A DNA stretch of 64,000 nucleotides. Origin: Streptosporangium sp. NBC_01756 (lineage in GTDB: Bacteria > Actinomycetota > Actinomycetes > Streptosporangiales > Streptosporangiaceae). Positions 39,775 through 47,916 of this stretch are shown here, in pieces; the first letter of the stretch is position 1, and the number at the start of each line of letters is the position of its first letter. Under the pieces are notes generated by a model. It was given only the letters and a program-made list of their open reading frames with translations, was not told the DNA's origin and did no database searches. The stretch spans positions 1,178,001-1,242,000 of the forward strand of contig NZ_CP109130.1 of NCBI RefSeq assembly GCF_035917975.1, written 5' to 3'. The translations under genes and the position numbers were made by a program.

Positions 39775-41803
39775 CCTCGCGTCCACGGCGGACCTCCAGG
39801 TTTCCGAACGCGTCCACGGTGGCGGTGAAGCCGGGGTGCAGCGGCAGGGTGGAGCCGTACTCCTCGATGACCGCCGGACCGGCGACCACGGCCCCGGCGG
39901 CCAGGTCGGTACGGCGGTGGATCGGCGCCGGACCCCACGCGTCGTAGAAGACCTCACGGGCCGTCACCGGCCGCGGATCCGCCGTGCCGTACGGCCGGCG
40001 CCCGATGGCCGGGCGGGTGATGGGGCCGATGCCGGAGACGCGGAGGTTGACCCACTCGACACCGTGCCGGGGGTCGTCGCGGTAGCCGTAGCCGTAGAGC
40101 CGGTGGTGCGCCCGGTGGAAGCGGTCCAGCACCTCGGCGCGCCAGGCCTCGTCCAGCGGGCCGGCCGGGGCGGGCACCCGCACCTCGTAGGCCTGCCCGT
40201 AGTAGCGCAGGTCGGCGCTGCGCGCGTAGACGTGCCGGTCGGCGGTGAACCCCTCACGATCGAGCGCCTCGGCGGCCTGTCCCTCCAGCTCCCCGAAGAT
40301 CTCCGCGGCGGAGTCGAGGGAGAGGTCGCGGGTGACGAAGGTGCGCACGTAGTCGTTCTTGACGTCCACGGTGAGCAGGCCGAACGCCGACACGTTGCCC
40401 GGGTCGGGCGGGACGGTCACCGACGGCAGGCCGAGGATGTCGATCAGCCGGCAGACCAGCAGCGGGCCCGAGCCGCCGAAGGCGACCATCGGGAAGTCGC
40501 GCACGTCCAGGCCGCGCTTGACGGTGAGCCGGCGGATCGCGTTGGACTGGTTGAACGCGCTGATCTCCAGGATGCCGGCCGCGGTCCGCTCGGGGCTCAG
40601 CCCGAGCTTGCCGGCCAGCGTCTCGATCCCCTGCCTGGCCGCCTCCGCCTCCAGCGGGATCTCCCCGCCGAGCAGGTGCGGGGGCACCCGGCCGAGGAAG
40701 ACGTGCGCGTCGGTGACGGTGACCTCGGTGCTGCCCCGGCCGTAGCAGAGCGGGCCGGGATCGGCGCCGGCCGACTTCGGGCCGACCTTCAGCGTGCCCT
40801 CCGGCGAGATCCACGCGACGGACCCGCCGCCCGCCCCCACCGTCACGATGTCGATCATGGGGATCTTGCAGGGGTAGCGGCCGACGCTCCCCTCGGTGGT
40901 CAGCGACGGCTCCCCGTCGACCACCACCGCGACGTCGGTGGAGGTGCCTCCGCCGTCCAGGGTGATCACCGAAGGGTGCCCGGCGGTGGACGCGATCAGC
41001 GCGGCGCCGAGCGCACCCGCCGCCGGGCCGGACAGCACGGTGGTGATCGGCTGGTTGACCACCTCGGCGGCCGACAGCACGCCGCCGTTGCTCTTCATCA
41101 CCGAGAACGGCATGCCGAGGCGGTCCGCGAGGCCGGCGATGTAGCGGCGCATGGTCGGCTTGACCGCGGCGTCCACCAGGGTCGTCACCGACCGCTCGTA
41201 CTCGCGGTACTCGCGCAGCACGTCGCTGGAGATCGAGACGACCGCGCCGGGATGCTCCCGTTCGAGGATCTCGCGCATGCGGAGTTCGTGTGCGGGGTTG
41301 GCGTAGGAGTGCAGGAAGCAGACGCCGATCGCGGTGATCCCCCGCTCCCGGAACCACCCGGCGGCGGCCACGGCCGCCTCCTCGTCGAACGGCCGGACCT
41401 CGGCGCCGGTGTGGTCGAGGCGTCCGCCGACGGTCCTGACCCGGTGCACCGGGACGATCCGAGGTGGTTTGACCCAGAAGTAGGAGTTGCCGTATCCGTC
41501 GGGGACGCTCTGCCGGGCGATCTCCAGGATGAACTCGAAGCCCTCGGTGGTGACGAAGCCGAGGTCGGCGATGCGGTCCTCGAGGAGCTGGTTGGTGGCG
41601 ACGGTGGTGCCGTGCACGACCGCCGACACGGTCTGCCCGCCCGCCTTCTCCAGGACCTTCCGTACCCCCTCCAGGAACCCGTCAGCCGGATCGGCGGGTG
41701 TGGAGGGGGTCTTGGTAGTGGTGATCTCACCGGTCTGCTCGTCCACCGCGACCACGTCGGTGAACGTGCCCCCGGTGTCGACCCCTATACGGACGCTGCG
41801 CAT
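39767..41803 (-). CDS. hyuA: Hydantoinase A / 5-oxoprolinase A-type subunit
   Basis: The 678-residue protein starts MRSVRIGVDTGGTFTDVVAV, the actin-like ATPase phosphate-binding motif of the family, and has VITLDGGGTSTDVAVV and GPKSAGADPGPLCYG. It uses ATP to activate the ring amide that HyuB hydrolyses. Which of the hydantoin, N-methylhydantoin or 5-oxoproline rings is the substrate cannot be told from sequence. It is the first gene of the operon. Confidence 0.9.
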   Translation of the reverse strand: MRSVRIGVDTGGTFTDVVAVDEQTGEITTTKTPSTPADPADGFLEGVRKVLEKAGGQTVSAVVHGTTVATNQLLEDRIADLGFVTTEGFEFILEIARQSVPDGYGNSYFWVKPPRIVPVHRVRTVGGRLDHTGAEVRPFDEEAAVAAAGWFRERGITAIGVCFLHSYANPAHELRMREILEREHPGAVVSISSDVLREYREYERSVTTLVDAAVKPTMRRYIAGLADRLGMPFSVMKSNGGVLSAAEVVNQPITTVLSGPAAGALGAALIASTAGHPSVITLDGGGTSTDVAVVVDGEPSLTTEGSVGRYPCKIPMIDIVTVGAGGGSVAWISPEGTLKVGPKSAGADPGPLCYGRGSTEVTVTDAHVFLGRVPPHLLGGEIPLEAEAARQGIETLAGKLGLSPERTAAGILEISAFNQSNAIRRLTVKRGLDVRDFPMVAFGGSGPLLVCRLIDILGLPSVTVPPDPGNVSAFGLLTVDVKNDYVRTFVTRDLSLDSAAEIFGELEGQAAEALDREGFTADRHVYARSADLRYYGQAYEVRVPAPAGPLDEAWRAEVLDRFHRAHHRLYGYGYRDDPRHGVEWVNLRVSGIGPITRPAIGRRPYGTADPRPVTAREVFYDAWGPAPIHRRTDLAAGAVVAGPAVIEEYGSTLPLHPGFTATVDAFGNLEVRRGREEG

Positions 41804-41960
41804 GCCCCCATGTCTACCCGGTTCTGTGGATCAGGTAAGTGGGCGGACCCTGCCGAAGCCGGGACGTCTCCTTGGGCACTGTTGGGGGGTGGGCGTCCGC
41901 AGCGGGCCGATCACCGCGGGCACGGCCGGCGGTGCGGGACCGCGGCCGGGCGGGTCACCG

Positions 41961-42407
41961 TCAGCGGCGGCGGGGACCCATGGTGGAACCGATCACCGCG
42001 TCGGCGTCGTGCGCGTGCACCTTGGCCGCGAGCCGGATGGCCATCTCGTTGGTACGGCGCAGCTCCGCCTCGACCCGGTCCTTGCCGGACTGGCCGACCT
42101 GGACACCGAAGTAGGCGCCGATGATGGCACCCGAGACGCCGACCAGGCCGGCGAAGGGAGCCGCGGACTCGCCGTTGCGGAACGCGATCACCACGAAGGC
42201 GATCAGCAGGACGACCAGGCCCGTGACGACGACGTAGAAGCCGTAGCGCCAGCGGGCCGCCTCGGCCTGCGCGGCGACGGTCTCGTCCTCGCTCATCATC
42301 GCCGCGAGGGCGATGGGCATCTCGGTGGTCTCGGCCGACGACATGGCCGGAGACGTGGGTGCGGGGATCTTGTTGAGAGGTGGACCGGAGTTTTTGGTGG
42401 TCGTCAC
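41961..42407 (-). CDS. Two-helix membrane protein
   Basis: The 148-residue protein has two adjacent membrane helices (GFYVVVTGLVVLLIAFVVIAF and APFAGLVGVSGAIIGAYFGVQVG, described from their ends) between a polar N-terminus and a basic C-terminus. The family is unknown. The GTG start at 42407 has GGGAGAG at normal spacing. It is divergent from thymidine kinase. Confidence 0.7.
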   Translation of the reverse strand: MTTTKNSGPPLNKIPAPTSPAMSSAETTEMPIALAAMMSEDETVAAQAEAARWRYGFYVVVTGLVVLLIAFVVIAFRNGESAAPFAGLVGVSGAIIGAYFGVQVGQSGKDRVEAELRRTNEMAIRLAAKVHAHDADAVIGSTMGPRRR

Positions 42408-42553
42408 AGGCTCTCCCACTTTCGATAGGCCAAAATTAATCTCCCATGCTTCGATCAATAGCGCCAAGTCAGGCTATGTCACATTGGTTCACCACTCTTA
42501 CCAGCGCATCGCCTGCCCAAACACTCCCACCAGACCCACTAAGCTGACCCCCC

Positions 42554-43183
42554 GTGACCGAATCGTCCGCGCTCTCCACCGTCCCCGTCGGGTCCCGCGA
42601 CGGGGTGCTGCGCTTCTACTTCGGCCCGATGGACTGCGGCAAGTCCACGCTGGCCCTGCAGATGAACTACAACCACGGCCGCCAGGGCAGGCGCGGCCTG
42701 GTGCTCACCAAGCACGACCGTTCGGGCGGCCCGCAGGTGACCAGCCGGATAGGCCTGGGCAGCGAGGCCATCGAGGTCGTCGACGACCTCGACCTGGTGG
42801 CCCTGGTACGGGGACACCAGCGCATCGACTACGTGATCTGCGACGAGGCGTGCTTCTACACCGTCGAGCAGATCGAGCAGCTCGCCGACCTCACCGACGA
42901 CTTCGGCATCGACGTCTACGCCTTCGGCCTCGCGTCGGACTTCCGGTCACAGATGTTCCCCGCCGCCCAGCGGCTGTTCGAGCTGGCCGACGAGATCAAC
43001 CGCCTGCAGGTGGAGATCCTGTGCTGGTGCGGCCGGCCCGGCCGCCTGAACGCCCGGGTGGTCGGCGGCAAACTGGTGCACACCGGCGAGCAGGTGGTCA
43101 TCGGGGACACCGGTGCCGACCCGATCCGCTACCAGGTGCTCTGCCGCCGCCACTACCGCTCCGGCGACCTCGGCCAGGCGTGA
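42554..43183 (+). CDS. tdk: Thymidine kinase
   Basis: The 209-residue protein has the Walker A FGPMDCGKST (24-32), the IDYVICDEACFYT catalytic block and zinc-binding cysteines in ILCWCGRPGRLNAR and VLCRRHYR. It is the type II (TK1-like) enzyme of pyrimidine salvage, phosphorylating thymidine. It is monocistronic with a GTG start. Confidence 0.94.
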   Translation: MTESSALSTVPVGSRDGVLRFYFGPMDCGKSTLALQMNYNHGRQGRRGLVLTKHDRSGGPQVTSRIGLGSEAIEVVDDLDLVALVRGHQRIDYVICDEACFYTVEQIEQLADLTDDFGIDVYAFGLASDFRSQMFPAAQRLFELADEINRLQVEILCWCGRPGRLNARVVGGKLVHTGEQVVIGDTGADPIRYQVLCRRHYRSGDLGQA

Positions 43184-43230
43184 GCCTCCACCTGGCCCTC
43201 TGACGGAAACCAGCCGGTTCTCCGCCGGTG

Positions 43231-43914
43231 TCAGACGGCGCAGTGGCCCTCGTCATCGCAGACCTCACCGGTGGCCTTCCCCGCGGCCGGGCTCTGGCCG
43301 GTCCGCTCGGCGACCTCCTCAAGGGCGGCGAGCAGGGTGTCCTCGGGCTGGGCGCCGGAGACGGCGAACTGGCCTTCGAACAGGAACAGCGGCACCGAGC
43401 TGACGCCCAGGGAACGGGCGCGTGACAGTTCCTCCTTCACCGCCGCGGCGCCGTCCTCGCCGTCCAGGTCGGCCCGTACGCCGATCTCGTCGGCCAGCCC
43501 GGCGAGCACCTCGCGCGAGCCGACGTCGAGGCCGTCGGTGAAGTGGGCCCGGAAGAGCGCGTACAGCGCCTCCTCCCCCTTACCCTGCTCCCCGGCGAGC
43601 TGGATGAGGCGGTGCGCGTCGAAGGTGTTGGCCTGGATGGAGTGGTCGAAGTCCAGCGCCAGCCCGTCCTCGGCCGCGACCTCGCGCACCCGCCCGAACA
43701 TCTGCGCGGCCCGCTCGGCCCCGCCGAACTTGGCCGCCGCCCATTTCAGGGTGAGCTCGCCGTTGGACTCCGCCTCCGGCGCGAGCTGGAACGGCCGGAA
43801 CGCGACCTCCACCTCACCCCCCTTGGCCCGGTAGCGCTCGACGGCGCGAGCGAAGCGGGTGTGCCCGATGTAGCACCAGGGACAGACGACGTCTGAGTAG
43901 ATTTCAACCTTCAC
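43231..43914 (-). CDS. DsbA-family oxidoreductase (FrnE-like)
   Basis: The 227-residue thioredoxin-fold protein has the redox motif VVCPWCYIGH (Cys11, Cys14) right at the N-terminus, so it is cytoplasmic, and the cis-Pro region GVSSVPLFLFEGQFAVSG. The C-terminal CDDEGHC adds two cysteines. FrnE-type proteins are disulphide isomerases linked to oxidative stress. GTG at 43914 follows GGAG. Confidence 0.88.
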   Translation of the reverse strand: MKVEIYSDVVCPWCYIGHTRFARAVERYRAKGGEVEVAFRPFQLAPEAESNGELTLKWAAAKFGGAERAAQMFGRVREVAAEDGLALDFDHSIQANTFDAHRLIQLAGEQGKGEEALYALFRAHFTDGLDVGSREVLAGLADEIGVRADLDGEDGAAAVKEELSRARSLGVSSVPLFLFEGQFAVSGAQPEDTLLAALEEVAERTGQSPAAGKATGEVCDDEGHCAV

Positions 43915-44161
43915 ATAGGGCTCCAACCAGCCCGGAGAACCGTTGATTCCGCCCGAAGACGCTTCAGATCCGAACGACCATCGCCCGGCCGCAAGGACGG
44001 GGGCGTCTCCGAGCGGTGACGTCACCTGTTTTCATCCCGGCCCGGACGCCGTATTTCGATCCCGACTCGGAGCAGAGCACCGGTTCGGCAGGAACCCGAA
44101 TTGCAAGCGGCGCCCTTCATCTCCGCTCATTCATTCGCCGTTCTGGAACTGCGCCTCCAGT

Positions 44162-44671
44162 TCAGCAGTAATCATTGTCGACCTGCCGCCGGAACTCCTC
44201 CTCCGTGAGAATCTCTCCACCTATTTTCAGCACCCGGTCCGTACCGGCCAAGCTCTGCGGAACTTTTTCCAGCAAAAATCCGGAACCAACGAGAAGATCG
44301 CCTGCCAACCACGCCGAAACACTAACGGTAGGTGGCAGAGGCCGCTTCAGGGGCACTTCTTGTTTCACAAATCCACGCGCATCTCCCAAAACGATTTCCC
44401 CATTCTGCTCTTCAGTCCTGGTTGGCTGCGACACCTCCCATACAGGGAGTCCCGTTTGATGACCCTCTATCTCAAATGCGGAGACAGCCTCCCCCTCGCA
44501 CAGCGGAATCACGAACCTGAACTCCCCGCCGCTCGTGCGACCGATTCCGACGGGTCGCGGGAGTTCGTCCGCGAGCGGCGGTCTGCATGCCGAAAGCAGC
44601 AACATGCACGCCGAAAGGATGAGAATCTTCTTGGAAGATCGCAACCGTAGAAAACGAGCGTACTCGGTCAT
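44162..44671 (-). CDS. Lipoprotein in a lower-GC region
   Basis: The 169-residue protein has a basic start, a hydrophobic stretch and the lipobox LLSAC (Cys at about 29). The mature part begins RPPLADELPRPV and ends in DNDYC. There are only two other cysteines. The family is unknown. Codon use is clearly less GC-biased than in the neighbours (many A/T third bases), which suggests recent acquisition. Confidence 0.75.
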   Translation of the reverse strand: MTEYARFLRLRSSKKILILSACMLLLSACRPPLADELPRPVGIGRTSGGEFRFVIPLCEGEAVSAFEIEGHQTGLPVWEVSQPTRTEEQNGEIVLGDARGFVKQEVPLKRPLPPTVSVSAWLAGDLLVGSGFLLEKVPQSLAGTDRVLKIGGEILTEEEFRRQVDNDYC

Positions 44672-44680
44672 TCTTCTCCA

Positions 44681-45019
44681 TCAGCAGTCGTGGATTTCGC
44701 CGCTCACATCAGTCTGGCGTTCATAAATGTTTCCGGAGACCATCAAGAACAGGCCGATCGAGATCATGTACAAGAAACACTGGCCGCCATTCGGTTGTGT
44801 ATGGCACCGGTCCCATCGGCGCATGCGCTCAGCTTCATGGTTGGGAAATTCGCGCTTCCGACCGTAGAACCGATGGTCAACCAGCAGAGCGGCCCTCAGT
44901 ACTTTTCCATTACGACCGAAGCGCCCGCCGCTTCTGAGCCCGGCGCCGGTGCGGTGACAACCACCGCCGCCACCCGGGCCTTCCAGCGGAAAACGCGACC
45001 GTGACAGGAATCGGCACAC
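44681..45019 (-). CDS. Possible small membrane protein upstream of the lipoprotein
   Basis: A 112-residue open frame ends 10 bp before the lipoprotein start. Its last about 50 residues look protein-like (a charged turn, then the hydrophobic FLYMISIGLFLMVSGNIY). The first 60 residues are compositionally odd, and another frame there is equally open, so the gene may start later or be frameshifted. Confidence 0.35.
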   Translation of the reverse strand: MCRFLSRSRFPLEGPGGGGGCHRTGAGLRSGGRFGRNGKVLRAALLVDHRFYGRKREFPNHEAERMRRWDRCHTQPNGGQCFLYMISIGLFLMVSGNIYERQTDVSGEIHDC

Positions 45020-45335
45020 ACGCCATCACACTCCGAATTACAACAAGGCCACAGAGGAAGCCGAACACCACTCTAACGCTACGAAAACCGCACGAATCGA
45101 TAAATTCTCATATCATTGATAATGAAAACATTTGTCGCCATGCGAAACAAGGGTTGAAATAATCACGAATAGAGAACGGACTCCATTGGGCGGGCGACGT
45201 TCCGCAATCAGCTCTTCGATCCAGCGAGGAAGGCCGAAGCATGATCTGCCTGGTCAGATTTCAGGGTGAGGAAACGGAACTCAAAACGAGGAGAACCGAG
45301 CCGGCCTCCACCCGGATCCTGTTCCACCTCTGAGA
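45020..45335. other. AT-rich non-coding region
   Basis: This is the only clearly AT-rich stretch in the window, roughly 45040-45180. It includes the dyad TCATT-GAT-AATGA at 45113-45125, which could be an operator or promoter element for the minus-strand lipoprotein unit. I see no gene in it. Confidence 0.6.
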
Positions 45336-45452
45336 TCAGGCGGAACGATCGCTCACCAGGTCGTAGAGCGAGCCGACCAGCCGCTCGAAGGCCTGCACCT
45401 GAGCCCTCCTGGCGGGCTCGCCGAGAGCGAGGCTGTAGACAGGCCAAGTCAT
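45336..45452 (-). CDS. Candidate 38-residue small protein
   Basis: A clean short frame starting MTWPVYSLALGEPARR and ending LYDLVSDRSA. It is amphipathic-helical with good codon use, and lies 31 bp beyond the stop of the 298-residue hypothetical protein on the same strand. The ribosome site is weak, and it might instead be the remnant of a larger gene. Confidence 0.3.
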   Translation of the reverse strand: MTWPVYSLALGEPARRAQVQAFERLVGSLYDLVSDRSA

Positions 45453-45483
45453 CCGGCGCGGAAGACCGGGGAAACCAGAGAGG

Positions 45484-46380
45484 TCAGGGTGCGGCGGCTA
45501 TCTCCTCCAGGCGGGCGGCGAGCCGGTCGGCTTCGCCGTCGGCCAGCGCGGCCGCGGCACGCCACCAGGCGAACCACTCGCCACTGCGCCACATCCAGTC
45601 GACGCGCTCGATCGCGGCGATGACGTCGCCCCTGGTCTGCCACGGCTCGCCGGCCTGCTCCGCCGAGGCGCCGTGCCGCAGGGCCCAGGCGCGCAGGGTC
45701 TCGGCGGCGGCGCCCACCGGCTGCGCGTAGGGGTCGGGGTCCTCCTCCATGGGGTGCGGGCCGAGACCGGCCGCCACGCTCCAGCTCCACTGGGCCTCGG
45801 CCGGACGGGAGTAGCGCAGCGAGTCGAAGTCCAGGTTGGAGCCGAGAGTGTCGTCAGGCCGTCTGATCACCACGGCGTCGAGCCGGCCACCCGCGTCGAA
45901 GGAGACCACGATCCGCTGTCCGGGGGCGGCGTCCTCGGGCAGTTCGACGCGGTCCTCGGCCTGCCAGGAATTCAGGTCGGCCACCCCTGCCGGACGGCCC
46001 CACACCTCGTCGGCGACGTCGTCGGCGACCCAGACGGCGAGCGTCTCCAGCACCGTCAGGTCCGTCCAGGGCTCGATCGCGGTCGCGGTGCCGAGCAGCT
46101 CGTCCGGTGTGGGCAGCTTGCCGCCACGGGACCGCTGCCACCACTCCTCACCCAGGTCGCGGGTGCCGACCAGCAGCCCGGCCAGGGCCGCGAGCTCGGT
46201 GGATCTGCGGGTCAGCGGGGCGCCTCGGGCCAGCTCGGCGCAGCGCGCGACACGGGCCGCGCCGAGGGCGGCCTCCGCCTCACGGAGCAGGACACCGGAG
46301 TCGGGGCGCTCCTCGCCCAGTAGGTCACGGATCAGTCGTCTGGCTTCGGTTCGGGCGTCCTCCGCACGTGCCTCGCGCAT
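45484..46380 (-). CDS. Hypothetical protein, 298 residues
   Basis: Not recognised. It is soluble, rich in Ala, Arg, Glu and Trp, with helical N-terminal half (EARRLIRDLLGEERPDSGVLL) and a C-terminal segment with WMWRSGEWFAWWRAAAAL. ATG at 46380 or GTG at 46389 may start it. It is not linked to the Mrp operon by spacing. Confidence 0.65.
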   Translation of the reverse strand: MREARAEDARTEARRLIRDLLGEERPDSGVLLREAEAALGAARVARCAELARGAPLTRRSTELAALAGLLVGTRDLGEEWWQRSRGGKLPTPDELLGTATAIEPWTDLTVLETLAVWVADDVADEVWGRPAGVADLNSWQAEDRVELPEDAAPGQRIVVSFDAGGRLDAVVIRRPDDTLGSNLDFDSLRYSRPAEAQWSWSVAAGLGPHPMEEDPDPYAQPVGAAAETLRAWALRHGASAEQAGEPWQTRGDVIAAIERVDWMWRSGEWFAWWRAAAALADGEADRLAARLEEIAAAP

Positions 46381-46545
46381 ACGGGCCACGTTACGCCCGA
46401 CGATCCCCCCGCGCGAGGGCCGACGGCCGCGCCGTCCCTACTATGACGTCCGCCCGGCGCTCCTGCCAGGGAGGAATCAGCCGCCGCAGCATCCGTATGA
46501 CGACGGTCCGCCGTGCTCCCCGCACGCGGGATGCGGAACGGCCTC

Positions 46546-46875
46546 TCAGGTGTCGGAGCCGAGCGGTGGGACGGCCGTGCCGTCGTCGTCCGGCGATCCG
46601 GCCCGGTAGGCCGCCCGCCCCACCATGTAGGCGGCCACCGTCGCCGTGACCACCTGGAAGAGCCCGACCAGCAGCAGTGTTCCCGCCGTCGCCCAGGTGG
46701 GGTGGCGCAGCCACATGGCCAGCAGGATCAGGTGCAACCCGAACACCTGGGGCTTGGTCGCCGGGTGCATGCGCGACAGGGTGCCGGGGAACCTCACCAT
46801 CCCCACCCCTGCCGCGAATGCGAACCCGGAGCCCAGCAGCAGGCACCCGGCGACCGCCACCTCCAGCGCGTTCAA
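46546..46875 (-). CDS. mrpG: Mrp antiporter subunit G
   Basis: The 109-residue protein has three helices and the MrpG signature GMVRFPGTLSRMHPATKPQVFG. The TTG start at 46875 has GGGAGGAG three bases upstream. It is the last gene of the operon mrpA(B)-C-D-E-F-G. Confidence 0.93.
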   Translation of the reverse strand: MNALEVAVAGCLLLGSGFAFAAGVGMVRFPGTLSRMHPATKPQVFGLHLILLAMWLRHPTWATAGTLLLVGLFQVVTATVAAYMVGRAAYRAGSPDDDGTAVPPLGSDT

Positions 46876-46880
46876 CGGCT

Positions 46881-46988
46881 CCTCCCGGAGAAACGACCCC
46901 TCCCGAGGACATGGCCCTTCCCGAGGACACGACTCTTCCCGAGGACACGGCCCCTCCCGAGGAAACGGCTCTTCCCGGGAAAACAGCC
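46881..46988 (-). repeat. 18-bp tandem repeat, six copies, before mrpG
   Basis: Units of exactly 18 bp start at 46881, 46899, 46917, 46935, 46953 and 46971 (consensus CYTCCCGAGGAMACGRCY on the plus strand), with a degenerate seventh. On the coding strand each unit contains a GGGARG Shine-Dalgarno-like block; the unit nearest mrpG supplies its actual ribosome site. No gene is encoded. Confidence 0.9.
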
Positions 46989-47044
46989 CCGCCCGGAGAA
47001 CCCGACCGGCGGAACCGGCCCGGCGGACCCCACCACCGGCGGGG

Positions 47045-47305
47045 TCACCGGGTCCTCCCCGAGAAGAACCTGGCCAGCGAGACCGACCCGACGAACCCCA
47101 CCAGGGCGAGCACCAGCAGCACCGGCAGCGCCGAGTACTCGTCGAGCGCCGTCGCCGCCGTGCCGATCCCGCACATGACCACGGCGGTGAACACGTCCAG
47201 CGCGACGGCCCGGTCCAGCATGGAGGGGCCGCGCACCAGCCGGTGGAGCGTCAGGGCCGCCGCGCAGCCGAGCAGCGCCAGCGCCGTCAGATATACCGCC
47301 GTCAT
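47045..47305 (-). CDS. mrpF: Mrp antiporter subunit F
   Basis: The 86-residue three-helix protein (MTAVYLTALALLGCAAAL, then RGPSMLDRAVALDVFTAV) matches MrpF in size and in its LDRAVALD motif. Two further in-frame ATGs, at 47335 and 47365, each have their own ribosome site because the start region is triplicated. The farthest overlaps the mrpE stop, and using it would add 20 residues. Confidence 0.92.
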   Translation of the reverse strand: MTAVYLTALALLGCAAALTLHRLVRGPSMLDRAVALDVFTAVVMCGIGTAATALDEYSALPVLLVLALVGFVGSVSLARFFSGRTR

Positions 47306-47372
47306 CGAAGCTCCTCCCTGGTACACCGCCGTCATCGCATCCCCTCCCTGGTACACCGCGGTCATCGCAGCT
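47276..47372 (-). repeat. Triplicated start region of mrpF (30-bp units)
   Basis: ATGs at 47365, 47335 and 47305 lie exactly 30 bp apart. Each is followed by codons for TAVY and is preceded by GGAGG-type sites. Units one and two encode MTAVYQGGDA and MTAVYQGGAS; unit three is the real MrpF start. The frame is preserved throughout. Confidence 0.93.
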
Positions 47373-47916
47373 CCTCCTGGTCGGACCGGGTGCCGAAGGC
47401 CGCCAGGATGCGGCTCTCCAGCCGGGTCACGTCCGCCTGGACGACGGCCGGCACGTCCCCGGTGATGCCGAGCATGTGCAGGACCAGCGCTCTCTCCACG
47501 GGGTGCACCTCCAGCACCAGGCTGCCCGGAAGCGCCGACAGCGCCACCGTGATGAACACGGTCATGACCTCCGACGACGTGCGCAGCCGTACTTCGACGA
47601 TCTCGACCGGTGGCAGCGTGCCCAGGCGCAGCGCCCAGAACGCGACCCGGAAGCTGGAGAGCACCAGGTCCGCCGCGAAGACGACCAGGAAGGCGGCCGC
47701 CGCGACGGGGTGGATCCGGACACCGGTGTCCACCACCGGCAGCGGGAGCAGCCAGACGACGAGCAGCCCGCCCAGCAGGCCGCCGAGGACGTTGCCCACG
47801 CTGAGGTCGCCCCAGAGCAGCAGCCAGACCAGGGTGAGCCAGGCCACCTGGGAGAGCGGCACCGGCCTGCCCAGCAGCCGGGGGACGCGCCGCGATCCGC
47901 CGCTCCGCCCGGTCAT
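47362..47916 (-). CDS. mrpE: Mrp antiporter subunit E
   Basis: The 184-residue protein has two N-terminal helices and an about 90-residue cytoplasmic domain typical of MrpE (SSEVMTVFITVALSALPGSLVLEV, then VLHMLGI). ATG at 47916 overlaps the mrpD stop (ATGA). MrpE is an accessory subunit of the seven-part complex. Confidence 0.92.
   Translation of the reverse strand: MTGRSGGSRRVPRLLGRPVPLSQVAWLTLVWLLLWGDLSVGNVLGGLLGGLLVVWLLPLPVVDTGVRIHPVAAAAFLVVFAADLVLSSFRVAFWALRLGTLPPVEIVEVRLRTSSEVMTVFITVALSALPGSLVLEVHPVERALVLHMLGITGDVPAVVQADVTRLESRILAAFGTRSDQEELR

Noticed and set aside
45113-45125. A Fur/Zur-type box in the AT-rich region
   Set aside because: The TCATT/AATGA arms are only 5 bp and the flanks do not fit a full 19-bp Fur or Zur consensus.
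45208-45447. A 79-residue minus-strand frame
   Set aside because: No ribosome site and poor composition; a different frame in the same place gives the cleaner 38-residue candidate.
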